From Flagellatimonas centrodinii (GTDB lineage: Bacteria > Pseudomonadota > Gammaproteobacteria > Nevskiales > Nevskiaceae), in NCBI RefSeq assembly GCF_016918765.2, contig NZ_CP092104.1, positions 2,418,001 to 2,482,000 of the forward strand: a stretch of DNA of 64,000 nucleotides, in the 5' to 3' direction. The notes below the pieces were generated by a model, which was not told where the DNA came from, did not search any database, and saw only the letters and a list, made by a program, of their open reading frames with translations. Shown here in pieces: positions 46,402-55,227 of this stretch; position 1 is the stretch's first letter; every line of letters begins with the position of its first letter. Position numbers and translations under genes: made by a program.

Positions 46402-47169
46402 ATGGCATCTCAAGACCTCATCATCGGCGGCTTCCATGCCGTCCTCGCGGCCCTCGAAGACGCGGCCGAAAAGCCCGGCCAGATCTGGTTGCTCGACAGT
46501 CGCAACGATGATCGTGCGCGCCGGGTGTTGGCAGCGGCGGCGGCGTTGCAGATTCCGGTTCAGCGCTGTTCGCGCGGCGAAATGGATCTCAAGCAGCCCG
46601 GCTTGCGTCATCAGGGGGTGATGGCGCAATTACCGCCACAACGATTCGAGGGGGAGGCGGCGCTGGAGCGGCCGGCGACCCCCGAACGTCTGCTGCTGGC
46701 GCTTGATGGTGTTCAGGACCCGCACAACCTTGGGGCCTGCCTGCGCACGGCCGAAGCGGTGGGTGTAGATGCCGTGATCATCCCACGAGACCGTAGCGCC
46801 AGCCTGACCGCAGTCGCTCGCAAGGCGGCGGCAGGCAGTGCCGAACGGGTGCCGGTGATCGCTGTCACCAATCTGGCCCGCAGCCTGGAACGCCTACAGA
46901 CCCTGGGCTACTGGTTGACGGGGTTGGCCGGTGAAGCCGAGCAGACGCTTTTTGAGGCTGACCTGACTGGGCCGACGGTGCTGGTGATGGGCGCAGAGGG
47001 CGATGGCATGCGGCGGCTTACCCGTGAGCGCTGTGATCGACTGGTACGGATTCCCATGACCGGCAAAGCCGAAAGTCTTAATGTTTCGGTCGCGACGGCC
47101 GTGTGTCTGTACGAAGCCTGGCGTCAGCGCCAGCTCGCAGCTTGCAATCGGCCCGTGCGGCCGACATAA
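46402..47169 (+). CDS. rlmB: 23S rRNA (guanosine-2251-2'-O)-methyltransferase
   Basis: RlmB methylates G2251 in the peptidyl-transferase P loop. The 255-residue SpoU/TrmH-type protein has an N-terminal L30e-like domain (IIGGFHAVLAAL) and the SPOUT motifs LDGVQDPHNLGACLRTAEA, VMGAEGDGMRRLTRE and IPMTGKAESLNVSVA. The ATG at 46402 is after the terminator; the longer upstream frame would cross it and is rejected. The stop overlaps a CATAAT element for rpsF. Confidence 0.96.
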   Translation: MASQDLIIGGFHAVLAALEDAAEKPGQIWLLDSRNDDRARRVLAAAAALQIPVQRCSRGEMDLKQPGLRHQGVMAQLPPQRFEGEAALERPATPERLLLALDGVQDPHNLGACLRTAEAVGVDAVIIPRDRSASLTAVARKAAAGSAERVPVIAVTNLARSLERLQTLGYWLTGLAGEAEQTLFEADLTGPTVLVMGAEGDGMRRLTRERCDRLVRIPMTGKAESLNVSVATAVCLYEAWRQRQLAACNRPVRPT

Positions 47170-47170
47170 T
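47140..47170 (+). promoter_or_regulatory. Candidate promoter of rpsF operon
   Basis: TTGCAA (47140-47145) and CATAAT (47165-47170) are 19 nt apart, a long spacer. The -10 overlaps the rlmB stop codon. Transcription would start near 47177 and give a leader of about 85 nt. Confidence 0.4.
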
Positions 47171-47184
47171 CCGCGCCCTTCGCG

Positions 47185-47226
47185 CCCGCCCGGGCGTGAA
47201 TCACTTGCTTCACCGCATTGGGCGGG
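47185..47226 (+). promoter_or_regulatory. rpsF leader hairpin, S6:S18-type autoregulatory candidate
   Basis: CCCGCCC (47185-47191) pairs with GGGCGGG (47220-47226). Inside, GTGAA (47196-47200) pairs with TTCAC (47209-47213). The asymmetric 3' bulge is CGCATT; with the preceding C it holds a CCG. A bulged CCG in an rpsF leader hairpin is the hallmark of the S6:S18-binding motif that mimics the 16S rRNA site. Confidence 0.5.
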
Positions 47227-47262
47227 AAGCCGCGCCCTTGGGCGTGTCCACAAGGAGATTCC

Positions 47263-47679
47263 ATGCGTCACTACGAAATCGTGGTCATGGTGCATCCGGA
47301 CCAGAGCGATCAGGTTCCGGCAATGACCGAGCGTTACAGCAACATGGTGACCACCAATGGTGGCACCGTACATCGTCTCGAAGACTGGGGCCGTCGCCAG
47401 CTGGCGTATCCCATTCTCAACGCGCACAAGGCCCACTACGTGCTTCTGAACGTCGAATGCGACGAAGCCACCCTCAACGAGATCGAGGGCGCTTTCCGCT
47501 TCAACGACGCCGTGCTGCGCCGTCTGATCGTCCGCAAGGATGCCGCCGTGACAGTGCCTTCTCCTTTGTTCAAGGAACAGGAAGAAGAAAAGAAGCCGGA
47601 GCGCACTGAGCGCCGCCCGGTCGCCGAGACCGCCGAAGGCGGGGACGACGACAACGCTGACGACAGCTCTGGAGAATAA
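47263..47679 (+). CDS. rpsF: Ribosomal protein S6
   Basis: Small-subunit protein S6, which binds 16S rRNA with S18. The 138-residue protein starts [14 protein letters not shown] after AAGGAG and has the LAYPI and AHYVLLNVE segments. The C-terminus carries a long acidic tail, as in gammaproteobacterial S6 proteins that RimK can extend with glutamate. rpsR follows 2 nt later. Confidence 0.97.
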   Translation: MRHYEIVVMVHPDQSDQVPAMTERYSNMVTTNGGTVHRLEDWGRRQLAYPILNAHKAHYVLLNVECDEATLNEIEGAFRFNDAVLRRLIVRKDAAVTVPSPLFKEQEEEKKPERTERRPVAETAEGGDDDNADDSSGE

Positions 47680-47681
47680 GA

Positions 47682-47909
47682 ATGGCAGCCTTTTTCCGTC
47701 GCAAGAAGTCTTGCAAGTTTTCCGCCGAAGGCGTCGACCAGATCGACTACAAGGATCTCGCCACGCTCAAGCAGTACGTGGGTGAGAACGGCAAGATCGT
47801 TCCGGCCCGTATCACCGGCACCAAGTCGCGCTATCAGCGTCAGCTGAACACCGCGATCAAGCGCGCGCGCTTCCTGGCGCTGTTGCCCTACACCGACAAG
47901 CACGAGTAA
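47682..47909 (+). CDS. rpsR: Ribosomal protein S18
   Basis: The 75-residue S18 has the expected [10 protein letters not shown] start and [13 protein letters not shown] core. It pairs with S6 on the platform of the 30S subunit. It lies between rpsF and rplI in the usual operon; priB is absent, unlike in enterobacteria. Confidence 0.98.
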   Translation: MAAFFRRKKSCKFSAEGVDQIDYKDLATLKQYVGENGKIVPARITGTKSRYQRQLNTAIKRARFLALLPYTDKHE

Positions 47910-47920
47910 GGAGCGCCCTC

Positions 47921-48385
47921 ATGGAAGTGATTCTGCTCGAGAAGATCAAGAAGCTGGGTGACCTCGGTGAAACCGTGAAGGTCGCACCGGGTTATGGTCG
48001 CAATTTCCTGCTGCCGCAGGGCAAGGCGCTGCCGGCTACCGAAGGCAACAAGGCGGTTTTTGAGGCACGCAAGAGCGAGCTGGTGAAGAAGGCGTCGGAT
48101 AGCCTCAACGCCGCTCGGGTGCGGGCGCAGACCCTGGTTGGCAAGACGCTGACCATCCGCGTTCTGGCATCGGAAGAAGGCAAGCTCTACGGGTCAGTGG
48201 GCGTCACCGAGATCATCGAGGCGGCGCTTGCCGACGGTCTCGACCTGCATCGCAACGAAATCGACCTGGTGACGCCATTCCGCGAGATCGGCCGTTTCGA
48301 CGTCGCGGTCTCGCTGCATTCCGAAGTCGAGGCCAGCATTGCGGTGGTGGTCGAGTCCCAGCGGTCGGCCAACGCTGCCGACTGA
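47921..48385 (+). CDS. rplI: Ribosomal protein L9
   Basis: The 154-residue L9 has the N-terminal rRNA-binding domain (MEVILLEKIKKLGDLGETVKVAPGYGRNFL region), a long connecting helix and the C-terminal domain ending near VVVESQ. It is the last gene of the rpsF-rpsR-rplI operon and is followed by a terminator before dnaB. Confidence 0.97.
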   Translation: MEVILLEKIKKLGDLGETVKVAPGYGRNFLLPQGKALPATEGNKAVFEARKSELVKKASDSLNAARVRAQTLVGKTLTIRVLASEEGKLYGSVGVTEIIEAALADGLDLHRNEIDLVTPFREIGRFDVAVSLHSEVEASIAVVVESQRSANAAD

Positions 48386-48410
48386 AGCCGACCGGCTCGC
48401 GTAAACTGGA

Positions 48411-48440
48411 CGGCCCGCTGCTTGCGCAGCGGGCCGTTTT
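48411..48440 (+). terminator. Intrinsic terminator after rplI
   Basis: An 11-bp GC-rich stem (48411-48421 with 48426-48436) encloses TTGC and is followed by TTTT. It separates the ribosomal operon from dnaB. Confidence 0.88.
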
Positions 48441-48474
48441 CGTTGAAGACCCCGTAATACGCCGACAGGCCCCG

Positions 48475-49830
48475 ATGTCAACTGACCCTAAGCTGCCGCC
48501 TTACGCCATTGAGGCCGAGCAATCCGTGCTGGGCGGCCTCATGCTGGACAACCGCACCTGGAACGATATCGCCGACCGTCTTACTGCTGAAGATTTCTAT
48601 CGCGAAGATCATCAGCTGCTGTTCAAGGCGATTGCCGAACTGGTCAACAATAACCGGCCTTGCGATTTCGTCACCCTCAGCGAATACCTGCGCAATCGGA
48701 ACCAGCTTGAGGCTGCCGGCGGGTTGGCGTATCTGGGCAGCCTGGCCAACGACACCCCCAGCGCCGCCAATGTGCTGGCCTATGCCGATATCGTGCGGGA
48801 ACGTGCGGTGCTGCGGAGTCTGATCACGGCTGGTGGGGAGATCGCCGATTTCGGCTATCGCCCGGACGGGCGGCCACCGCCAGAGCTGATCGACCAGGCG
48901 GAGCAGAAGGTCTTTGCCATCCGCAATCGCACCGAACATGCCCAGTCGAGCTATTTCGACATGGCGCAGATCATGACGAAGGTCGAGCACAAGATCGAAC
49001 TGCTGCGGGCCAATGAAGGCAGCGTCGCCGGACTGTCGACCGGCTTTACCGAGCTTGATCGCATGACGACCGGTTTGCACGCGGGAGACCTGGTGATCCT
49101 GGCAGGCCGACCGTCCATGGGCAAAACCTCGCTGGCCCTGAATATCGCAGAGCACGTGGTGCTCTACGAGCGCAAGGCGGCGGCCGTGTTCTCGATGGAA
49201 ATGCCTGCAGAACAGTTGGGGCTGCGTATGCTGTCCTCGTTCGCCCGCATTGATATGACCCGCCTTCGCAGTGGTGACCTTGAGGACCGCGACTGGGATC
49301 GGTTGGTCAGCCAGGGGGGGTTGATCCGTGAAGCCCCGCTCTATATCGACCAGACCGGGGCGTTATCGCCGCTCGAGCTGAGGGCTCGCGCCCGACGCAT
49401 GAAGATGCGCCATGACATCCAGTTGATTGTGGTCGACTACATCCAGCTCATGCAGGTGCCCGGCACCCGCGAGAACCGCACCAACGAGATTTCCGAGATC
49501 TCCCGCAGTTTGAAGGCGCTGGCAAAGGAACTGGAGGTGCCGGTGATTGCGCTGTCCCAGCTCAATCGTGGTGTCGAGCAACGCGACAACAAGCGCCCCC
49601 GCATGAGTGATCTGCGTGAATCCGGAGGCATCGAGCAGGATGCTGATCTCGTCATGTTCATTTACCGCGACGAGGTCTACAACAAGGAATCGCCCGACAA
49701 GGGCACCGCGGAGATCATCATCGTCAAGCAGCGTAACGGACCGCTGGGGACGATACGGACGGCGTTTCTCGGCCAGCACACCCGGTTCGAAAACCTCGCT
49801 CAGGGCTACGACGACGGTTTCGCGCCGTGA
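48475..49830 (+). CDS. dnaB: Replicative DNA helicase
   Basis: DnaB is the hexameric 5'-3' helicase at the replication fork. The 451-residue protein has the N-terminal primase-interacting domain (PYAIEAEQSVLGGLML) and the RecA-like domain with Walker A GRPSMGKTS, VDYIQLM and the LSQLNRGVEQR loop. The length shows that no intein is inserted. alr overlaps its stop by 4 bp (GTGA). Confidence 0.98.
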   Translation: MSTDPKLPPYAIEAEQSVLGGLMLDNRTWNDIADRLTAEDFYREDHQLLFKAIAELVNNNRPCDFVTLSEYLRNRNQLEAAGGLAYLGSLANDTPSAANVLAYADIVRERAVLRSLITAGGEIADFGYRPDGRPPPELIDQAEQKVFAIRNRTEHAQSSYFDMAQIMTKVEHKIELLRANEGSVAGLSTGFTELDRMTTGLHAGDLVILAGRPSMGKTSLALNIAEHVVLYERKAAAVFSMEMPAEQLGLRMLSSFARIDMTRLRSGDLEDRDWDRLVSQGGLIREAPLYIDQTGALSPLELRARARRMKMRHDIQLIVVDYIQLMQVPGTRENRTNEISEISRSLKALAKELEVPVIALSQLNRGVEQRDNKRPRMSDLRESGGIEQDADLVMFIYRDEVYNKESPDKGTAEIIIVKQRNGPLGTIRTAFLGQHTRFENLAQGYDDGFAP

Positions 49831-50912
49831 TTCCCCGCGTCACCGCGACGGTCGATCTGTCGGCGATCCGGCACAACCTCGGGGTGGTCCGCCAGATGGC
49901 GCCCGGCGCCCGGGTGATGGCGGCCGTCAAAGCCGATGGCTACGGCCATGGCGCCGTGCCCGTTTCTCGAGCGCTGGCGGCGGCCGGCATTGACTGCCTC
50001 GCGGTGGCCTGCATGGAGGAGGCAATACGACTTCGGCAGGCGCGGATCAGCACCCCCATCGCCGTGCTTGAGGGCATCATCTCGCGGGAAGAGGCGGCGC
50101 TGGCGGTGTATGAGGAGCTGGTGGTGGTGGTGCACGACCACTGGCAGCTCGATATCCTTGACCAACTCGGGCCGCAGGCCCGCGTGACGCTGTGGTTCAA
50201 GCTCGACAGCGGGATGCATCGGTTGGGGTTCCCTCTGGCGGACGTGCCGCGGCTGCAGGCCACCCTTGCCGCGCACCCCGGGTGGACCCTGGCCGGGTGG
50301 ATGACCCATCTGGCCTCGGCCGACGAGACCGAGAATCCCTTTACTCTGGAGCAGATTGCCCGTTTCGAGGCAGCGCTTGTGGGGGTGCCGGGGCCGCGGT
50401 CGGTTGCCAACTCGGCCGGGCTGATCGCCTGGCCTCAGGCGCGGCTGGACTGGGTGCGCCCCGGGCTGGCCCTGTATGGGGCCAGCCCGTTGCCGGATCG
50501 CACTTCACAGGCGCTGGGTTTGCGGCCTGCGATGACCCTGGAGAGTCGGCTGATTGCGGTACGCGAGTTCGAGGCGGGGGATACCATCGGCTACAGTCAG
50601 GCATACCGCTGCCCTGAGCGCATGCCGGTGGGCGTGGTGGCGATGGGTTATGCCGACGGCATCCTGCGGAGCCTCCCGAACGGGACGCCGCTGCAGATTC
50701 GCGGCACGACGGTGCCGATGGCCGGGCGGGTGTCGATGGATATGGTGACGGTGGATCTGCGAACCTGCCCCCACGCTGCGGTGGGTGACCCGGTGCGGCT
50801 ATGGGGTCCGGGCCTGCCGGCCGAAGCCATTGCTGCCCATGCCGGCACCATCGCCTATGAATTGTTCTGCGGCCTGACCCAGCGGGTCCGTTTCGTTCAC
50901 ACCGACGCCTGA
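49827..50912 (+). CDS. alr: Alanine racemase
   Basis: A PLP-dependent racemase making D-alanine for peptidoglycan. The 361-residue protein starts at GTG 49827. It has the PLP lysine Lys35 in MAAVKADGYGHG and the catalytic tyrosine region DTIGYSQAYR. The C-terminal beta domain (AGRVSMDMVTVDL) is complete. The dnaB-alr overlap is typical of gammaproteobacteria. It is convergent with the FHA gene, with a 24-nt gap and no terminator that I can see. Confidence 0.97.
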   Translation: MIPRVTATVDLSAIRHNLGVVRQMAPGARVMAAVKADGYGHGAVPVSRALAAAGIDCLAVACMEEAIRLRQARISTPIAVLEGIISREEAALAVYEELVVVVHDHWQLDILDQLGPQARVTLWFKLDSGMHRLGFPLADVPRLQATLAAHPGWTLAGWMTHLASADETENPFTLEQIARFEAALVGVPGPRSVANSAGLIAWPQARLDWVRPGLALYGASPLPDRTSQALGLRPAMTLESRLIAVREFEAGDTIGYSQAYRCPERMPVGVVAMGYADGILRSLPNGTPLQIRGTTVPMAGRVSMDMVTVDLRTCPHAAVGDPVRLWGPGLPAEAIAAHAGTIAYELFCGLTQRVRFVHTDA

Positions 50913-50936
50913 GTGCAGACCCTGGCGCAAACGCGT

Positions 50937-51629
50937 TCAGGTCACCACGATGAACCGCATCTCGGTGCCGGCAAGTTCGATCTGGTCGCCGTCTTGTAAG
51001 CGTTGTGCAGTGGAGCCGACTTCCGCCCCATTGACTCGGGGGCGCTGGCCGTCACGACTGCCACCGACATGCACGATGTAGTAGGCATCCACTCGACGGG
51101 TGATCGCGGCGACCTGTACGCCAGGGCGGCCAATGGTGGTCAACGCCTTCGACAGCTCCAGTTCTTTGCCTGCATTGCCGCCGCTGGTGACCTGGAGCTT
51201 GCCGAGGATCGGCTTGCTCGCGGTCGGGGCACCGGGTTCGGTTCCTGCCGTCGCCGTTGCCACCTGCGCATCGAATGCGGCGCCGAACTGGCCCGGCTTG
51301 AGAATCATGGTCTTCTCGAAGTCGTCCTCGGCGGCCGGTGCCGCGCCTCCCTCATAGCGCAGAGTGTGGCGGCCCAGCGTGATGACGTCACCATTGCTCA
51401 GCGGGTGCTTGCTGATCGGCTGCCCGTTGACCAGGGTGCCGTTGGTCGACTGCAGGTCTTCCAGGAAGCTGTCGTCGAGGATGGTGATGATCGCGGCATG
51501 TCGACCGGACGCAGCACGGTCGTCGAGCACGATATCGTTGTCGGGATGTCGCCCGAGGGTCATGCGCTCCTTGTCGAGCGGGATGTCCCGGGACTGGCCA
51601 TTGCCGTCGGTGAGGATGAGCTTGCCCAT
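50937..51629 (-). CDS. FHA-domain phosphopeptide-binding protein
   Basis: A 230-residue protein. The N-terminal FHA domain (about residues 24-82) has canonical TLGRHPDNDIVL, SGRHA and STNGTLVNG. A linker contains EKTMIL with Thr107 in a context often phosphorylated by Hanks-type kinases. The second FHA-like domain (about 162-228) has TIGRPG but lacks the SxxH pattern (TRRVDA), so it may not bind phosphothreonine. It is the third gene of a kinase-phosphatase-FHA operon and is a likely substrate or reader of the kinase. Confidence 0.88.
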   Translation of the reverse strand: MGKLILTDGNGQSRDIPLDKERMTLGRHPDNDIVLDDRAASGRHAAIITILDDSFLEDLQSTNGTLVNGQPISKHPLSNGDVITLGRHTLRYEGGAAPAAEDDFEKTMILKPGQFGAAFDAQVATATAGTEPGAPTASKPILGKLQVTSGGNAGKELELSKALTTIGRPGVQVAAITRRVDAYYIVHVGGSRDGQRPRVNGAEVGSTAQRLQDGDQIELAGTEMRFIVVT

Positions 51630-51682
51630 GCGCGTATCAACCTGGTCTGTGGTTGCAAGAAGTATTCATAGCGGGTGGCTAC

Positions 51683-52504
51683 TCAGAACCACTCCAGCAA
51701 ACGTTCGTACCAACGGCGACCGCGAGCGAATGAAGCATCGGCCCGCAGCAGAATCACCGACACATTGTCACGACCGCCGGCGGCCAGTGCGGCGTCCACC
51801 AGTGCATTGGCCGTCATCTCCAGCACGGTACCCGACGTCGAAAGGATATTGGCGATCCCCTCATCGGGAACCATATCACTGAGCCCGTCGGAACAGGCAA
51901 GGAAAATGTCGCCGACTTCCACCGGTTCCTCCAGCACATCGACGGCGACCCGTTCCTCGACGCCAAGCGCCCGAGTGACGATGTTCTTGCGGACAAGGCG
52001 GGTCGCATCCTCGCGGCTGTAATGGCCGCGGGCCACCAACTCTTCCAGCAACGAGTGGTCGCGGGTGATTTGCTCCAGACGACCATCCCGCCACCGGTAG
52101 AGCCGGGAGTCGCCGACATAGGCGATCGACACCCGGTCATCATGGAAGGCGGCGCAGACCACCGTGGTGCCCATGCCGGCGCACTGCGGTTGTGACTGGG
52201 CGACCTGAAAGATGGTGTTGTGGGCCAGTGTGATGGCGTCGCGGAGTGCCAAGGTTTCGACCGAGTAGCCGCTGGCGACATCGATCTCGCCTGCCCGAAG
52301 GGCGGGCCAGGCTCGTCGCACGCTGTCGAGAATGGTGGCGATGGCAAGGCCGGCGGCAATTTCGCCGGCGTTGTAGCCCCCCATGCCATCGGCCAGCACG
52401 ATCAGACCAAGGTCGGCATCGTCGGCGACGGCATCTTCGTTGTTGCCGCGTACCCGACCAACATCGGTACGCATGGCCACGGTCAGTTTGTCCTTCAGCG
52501 CCAT
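51683..52504 (-). CDS. PP2C-family Ser/Thr phosphatase
   Basis: A 273-residue Stp/PrpC-type phosphatase. Metal-binding motifs are present: RGNNEDA, LADGMGGYNAGE, YVGDSRLYRW, SDGLSD and GGRDNVSV. It has no membrane segment. It follows the kinase gene by 9 nt and precedes the FHA gene. It would reverse phosphorylation by the linked kinase. Confidence 0.93.
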   Translation of the reverse strand: MALKDKLTVAMRTDVGRVRGNNEDAVADDADLGLIVLADGMGGYNAGEIAAGLAIATILDSVRRAWPALRAGEIDVASGYSVETLALRDAITLAHNTIFQVAQSQPQCAGMGTTVVCAAFHDDRVSIAYVGDSRLYRWRDGRLEQITRDHSLLEELVARGHYSREDATRLVRKNIVTRALGVEERVAVDVLEEPVEVGDIFLACSDGLSDMVPDEGIANILSTSGTVLEMTANALVDAALAAGGRDNVSVILLRADASFARGRRWYERLLEWF

Positions 52505-52513
52505 GGGCGGTGA

Positions 52514-55171
52514 TCAGCCCAGGTTCGCCAGCAACGGCCGCAGCGCAGCGGCCAGTTCGGCCCCCCGCGGGTAGCGAAGCTCCGGGTCCTTGGTCATCGC
52601 CCGGTCCAGCACCTCGCTGAGGCCCCCGGGGAGCCCGGGACAGACCACGGCCAACGGCGCATGGGGCTCGTTGGCGATCTTGAACATCAGCGTTGCCATG
52701 GAATCGGCCTGGAACGGCAGGCCGCCACTCAATAGCTGATACAGCGTGACGGCCAGCGAAAACAGGTCGGACCGACCGTCCACCCGCTTGCCAGCGAGTT
52801 GCTCCGGGCTCATGTAGCTGGGGGTGCCGAGCACCATGCCGGTCTTGGTTTTGGAAGAGTCGGCGATGCGTGCGATACCGAAGTCCATCAATTTGAGCGT
52901 CCGGCTGCTCTCCACCAGCATCATGTTGGCGGGCTTGATGTCCCGGTGGATGATGCCGTTGCCATGGGCATAATCCAATGCATCGGCGGCGTCGGCGACG
53001 AAGCGGATTGCTTCTGCTGGCGTCAGCAGCGCATTCGGTTTGGTGTAGCGGGTGAGGTCGTGCCCGTGGATGAACTCCATGGCGATGTAGGCCAGGTCAT
53101 GCTCCTCACCAGCATCGAAGATCTGCACGATGTTGGGGTGTGACAGCCGCCCGGCGGTCTCGGCTTCACGGAAAAAGCGCTCCTTCACACCCGCCAGCTC
53201 GTCGGGTTCGAATTCCTGGGTCAGCGCCATGGTCTTGATCGCGACCTGACGACCGATTTTCGGGTCACGGCCGAGATAGACGATCCCCATCGCACCCTTT
53301 CCGAGCTCCTTTTCGACCTGATAGCGCCCCAGCATCGGCTTTTCGATCTGCTGGGTGGCATCCAGGAGCAGGGTGGCGCCGGCGTGCGACGACCCGCCAC
53401 CGCCGATGATCACGGTCTCCGACAGCTTGCGGGCGCGGCCCAGCTTCTGCTGCACGTCACGGAAGTCCCGGTTCTGGCCGGCGATGAACTGATAGACGTT
53501 CTCGGCCTTGTTGAACTGCCGTTTGCGCTCGAAGTCCAGCGCCAGGTTGTAGAGCAGATCGAGCAGTTTGTCGTCGACCGGCTGCACCCGTTTGAATTTC
53601 TCGAACGCCATGTCCAACTGTCCCTGACCCTGGAAGGCCAGGCCCAGCATACGGTTCGATTCGGCGCCTTCGACTTCAGAGCTCTGTTTCAGGCGCTCGG
53701 TCAGGTTGAAGCGCTTGAGCAGCATGACACCGTGACCGAGCACCACGAAAAGGGCGGGTAGGGCGAGCTTCAGCCACACTGCATTGGTGGTCAGCAGCGA
53801 GTACTGGGCAACCAGCAGCAAGGCCGCCAGGGCGATCGTCACCCCTGCAGCCAGGGTGCCGGACAGGGCTGGCACCCCGAATGCCAGCCACAGCAGCAGA
53901 ACCGCGAAGACGCCCAGTTCCGCCCAGGGCGCCCATGCGGGACGCTGGTAATAGTCAAGCTGCAGCAGTGTTGAAACGCTGTGGGCCAGCTGCAGAACGG
54001 GTGCCATCGCGGGTGAAACGGGCGTCGGAAAGGTGTCGCCGATGCCGCGCGCGGTGGCGCCGATCAGGACGATCTTGTCGGCAAAGTTCTCGGGGCGGAT
54101 CTTGCCTTCCTGGACGTCATAGAACGAGTACACCGGGAAGGCCGGGCGATCGTCGCGGTCACGATAGAAGTGTGTGCGCAGCAGCAAACGCGGGCTGGTG
54201 TCGATGCGCAAACCGCCGAGCTGAACGCCTTCGCCCAGCCGCACTTCAATGTCCTCCGGGCCAAGGTTGAGTGCGGTTGCCGCGAGCTGCAGCGCCAGCG
54301 ACGGAAACAGTGCATCGAAGTAACTGAGCACCAGCGGCTCGAAGCGTACGGCGCCGTCGCTGTCCAGCGTCGTGTTGAGATATCCGACCGCCGCAGCCGC
54401 CTGGCCGAGCTCCATCACCGGGGGCTGTGCCGACTGTGTCGGCAGCGGCAGGTCGCCGGCTGCCCGTGCCCCGATCCGGTCGCTGACCTGTGTCAGCTGG
54501 GCGCTGCTGACGTACGGCGGGAGTGGTGCGTCAGGACGACCATGCGGGCGCCCCAGGGTGAAGCTCATGGGGAGCAACACCCGGCCGAAATCGCGGATCG
54601 CCCGGGACAGCCGGGCGTCACCCGATTCTGTCGCGAGCGCCTGCTGCAGGGCTGTTTCCAGCGCGTTGAGCGCGCCGGGATACTGGTTGACCAGCGCCGA
54701 CTGTCGCCAGCTTTCGGCAATCCCCGCCGCTGCCGGCAGTTGCAGTGCCAGATCGTCGAGCATGATGCCGAAGACTTCAATCTCCTGGGGGATGTCGGTG
54801 GTCAGTGACGAGCGTTGCAGGGTTTCGGCCAACCCTCGCAGTGTGGCTTCACCAGCGGGTTCCTGGGGCTCGCTGTAGAAGACGGTGCTGCCGATGGCGC
54901 GCGCCTTGCTCTCGCGCAAGCGGTCGATCATGTCGGCCTGCAGTTCCCGCGGCCACGGCCAGCGCCCGAGATTGCGAATCGACTCGTCGTCGATAGCGAT
55001 CACCGCAATGCGGTCGGAGGGCGCCCGATCACGCGCGCGCACGCCGACGTCGTATGCGGCCCGCTCAACCTGTTGAAAGGCATCCCCGGCGACGAGCCCC
55101 GCCACCAGTGCGAATCCGATCCCAAATGCCAGCGCTGCAAACCAGTCTTTCGACCATACCGAGGCTTTCAC
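52514..55171 (-). CDS. CHASE2-domain membrane Ser/Thr protein kinase with TPR
   Basis: An 885-residue protein starting at GTG 55171, preceded by GGGGAG 6 nt away; an ATG at 55225 would add 18 residues but lies close to the radA start. Order: N-terminal membrane helix; extracytoplasmic CHASE2 sensor (about residues 25-400, with IDDESIRNLGRWPWPR and GDTFPTPVS); membrane helices about 420-510; a TPR-like helical segment (VDDKLLDLLYNLALDFERK); and a Hanks-type kinase from residue 614. The kinase has the G-loop GKGAMG, Lys646, HRDIKPAN with Asp744, DFG Asp763 and SPE. The sensor ligand is unknown. Confidence 0.92.
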   Translation of the reverse strand: MKASVWSKDWFAALAFGIGFALVAGLVAGDAFQQVERAAYDVGVRARDRAPSDRIAVIAIDDESIRNLGRWPWPRELQADMIDRLRESKARAIGSTVFYSEPQEPAGEATLRGLAETLQRSSLTTDIPQEIEVFGIMLDDLALQLPAAAGIAESWRQSALVNQYPGALNALETALQQALATESGDARLSRAIRDFGRVLLPMSFTLGRPHGRPDAPLPPYVSSAQLTQVSDRIGARAAGDLPLPTQSAQPPVMELGQAAAAVGYLNTTLDSDGAVRFEPLVLSYFDALFPSLALQLAATALNLGPEDIEVRLGEGVQLGGLRIDTSPRLLLRTHFYRDRDDRPAFPVYSFYDVQEGKIRPENFADKIVLIGATARGIGDTFPTPVSPAMAPVLQLAHSVSTLLQLDYYQRPAWAPWAELGVFAVLLLWLAFGVPALSGTLAAGVTIALAALLLVAQYSLLTTNAVWLKLALPALFVVLGHGVMLLKRFNLTERLKQSSEVEGAESNRMLGLAFQGQGQLDMAFEKFKRVQPVDDKLLDLLYNLALDFERKRQFNKAENVYQFIAGQNRDFRDVQQKLGRARKLSETVIIGGGGSSHAGATLLLDATQQIEKPMLGRYQVEKELGKGAMGIVYLGRDPKIGRQVAIKTMALTQEFEPDELAGVKERFFREAETAGRLSHPNIVQIFDAGEEHDLAYIAMEFIHGHDLTRYTKPNALLTPAEAIRFVADAADALDYAHGNGIIHRDIKPANMMLVESSRTLKLMDFGIARIADSSKTKTGMVLGTPSYMSPEQLAGKRVDGRSDLFSLAVTLYQLLSGGLPFQADSMATLMFKIANEPHAPLAVVCPGLPGGLSEVLDRAMTKDPELRYPRGAELAAALRPLLANLG

Positions 55172-55227
55172 GCGCGGCTCCCCTTTATAGTGTCCCCGAA
55201 TCCTAACGGTTTTGACGGCCCGCACAA

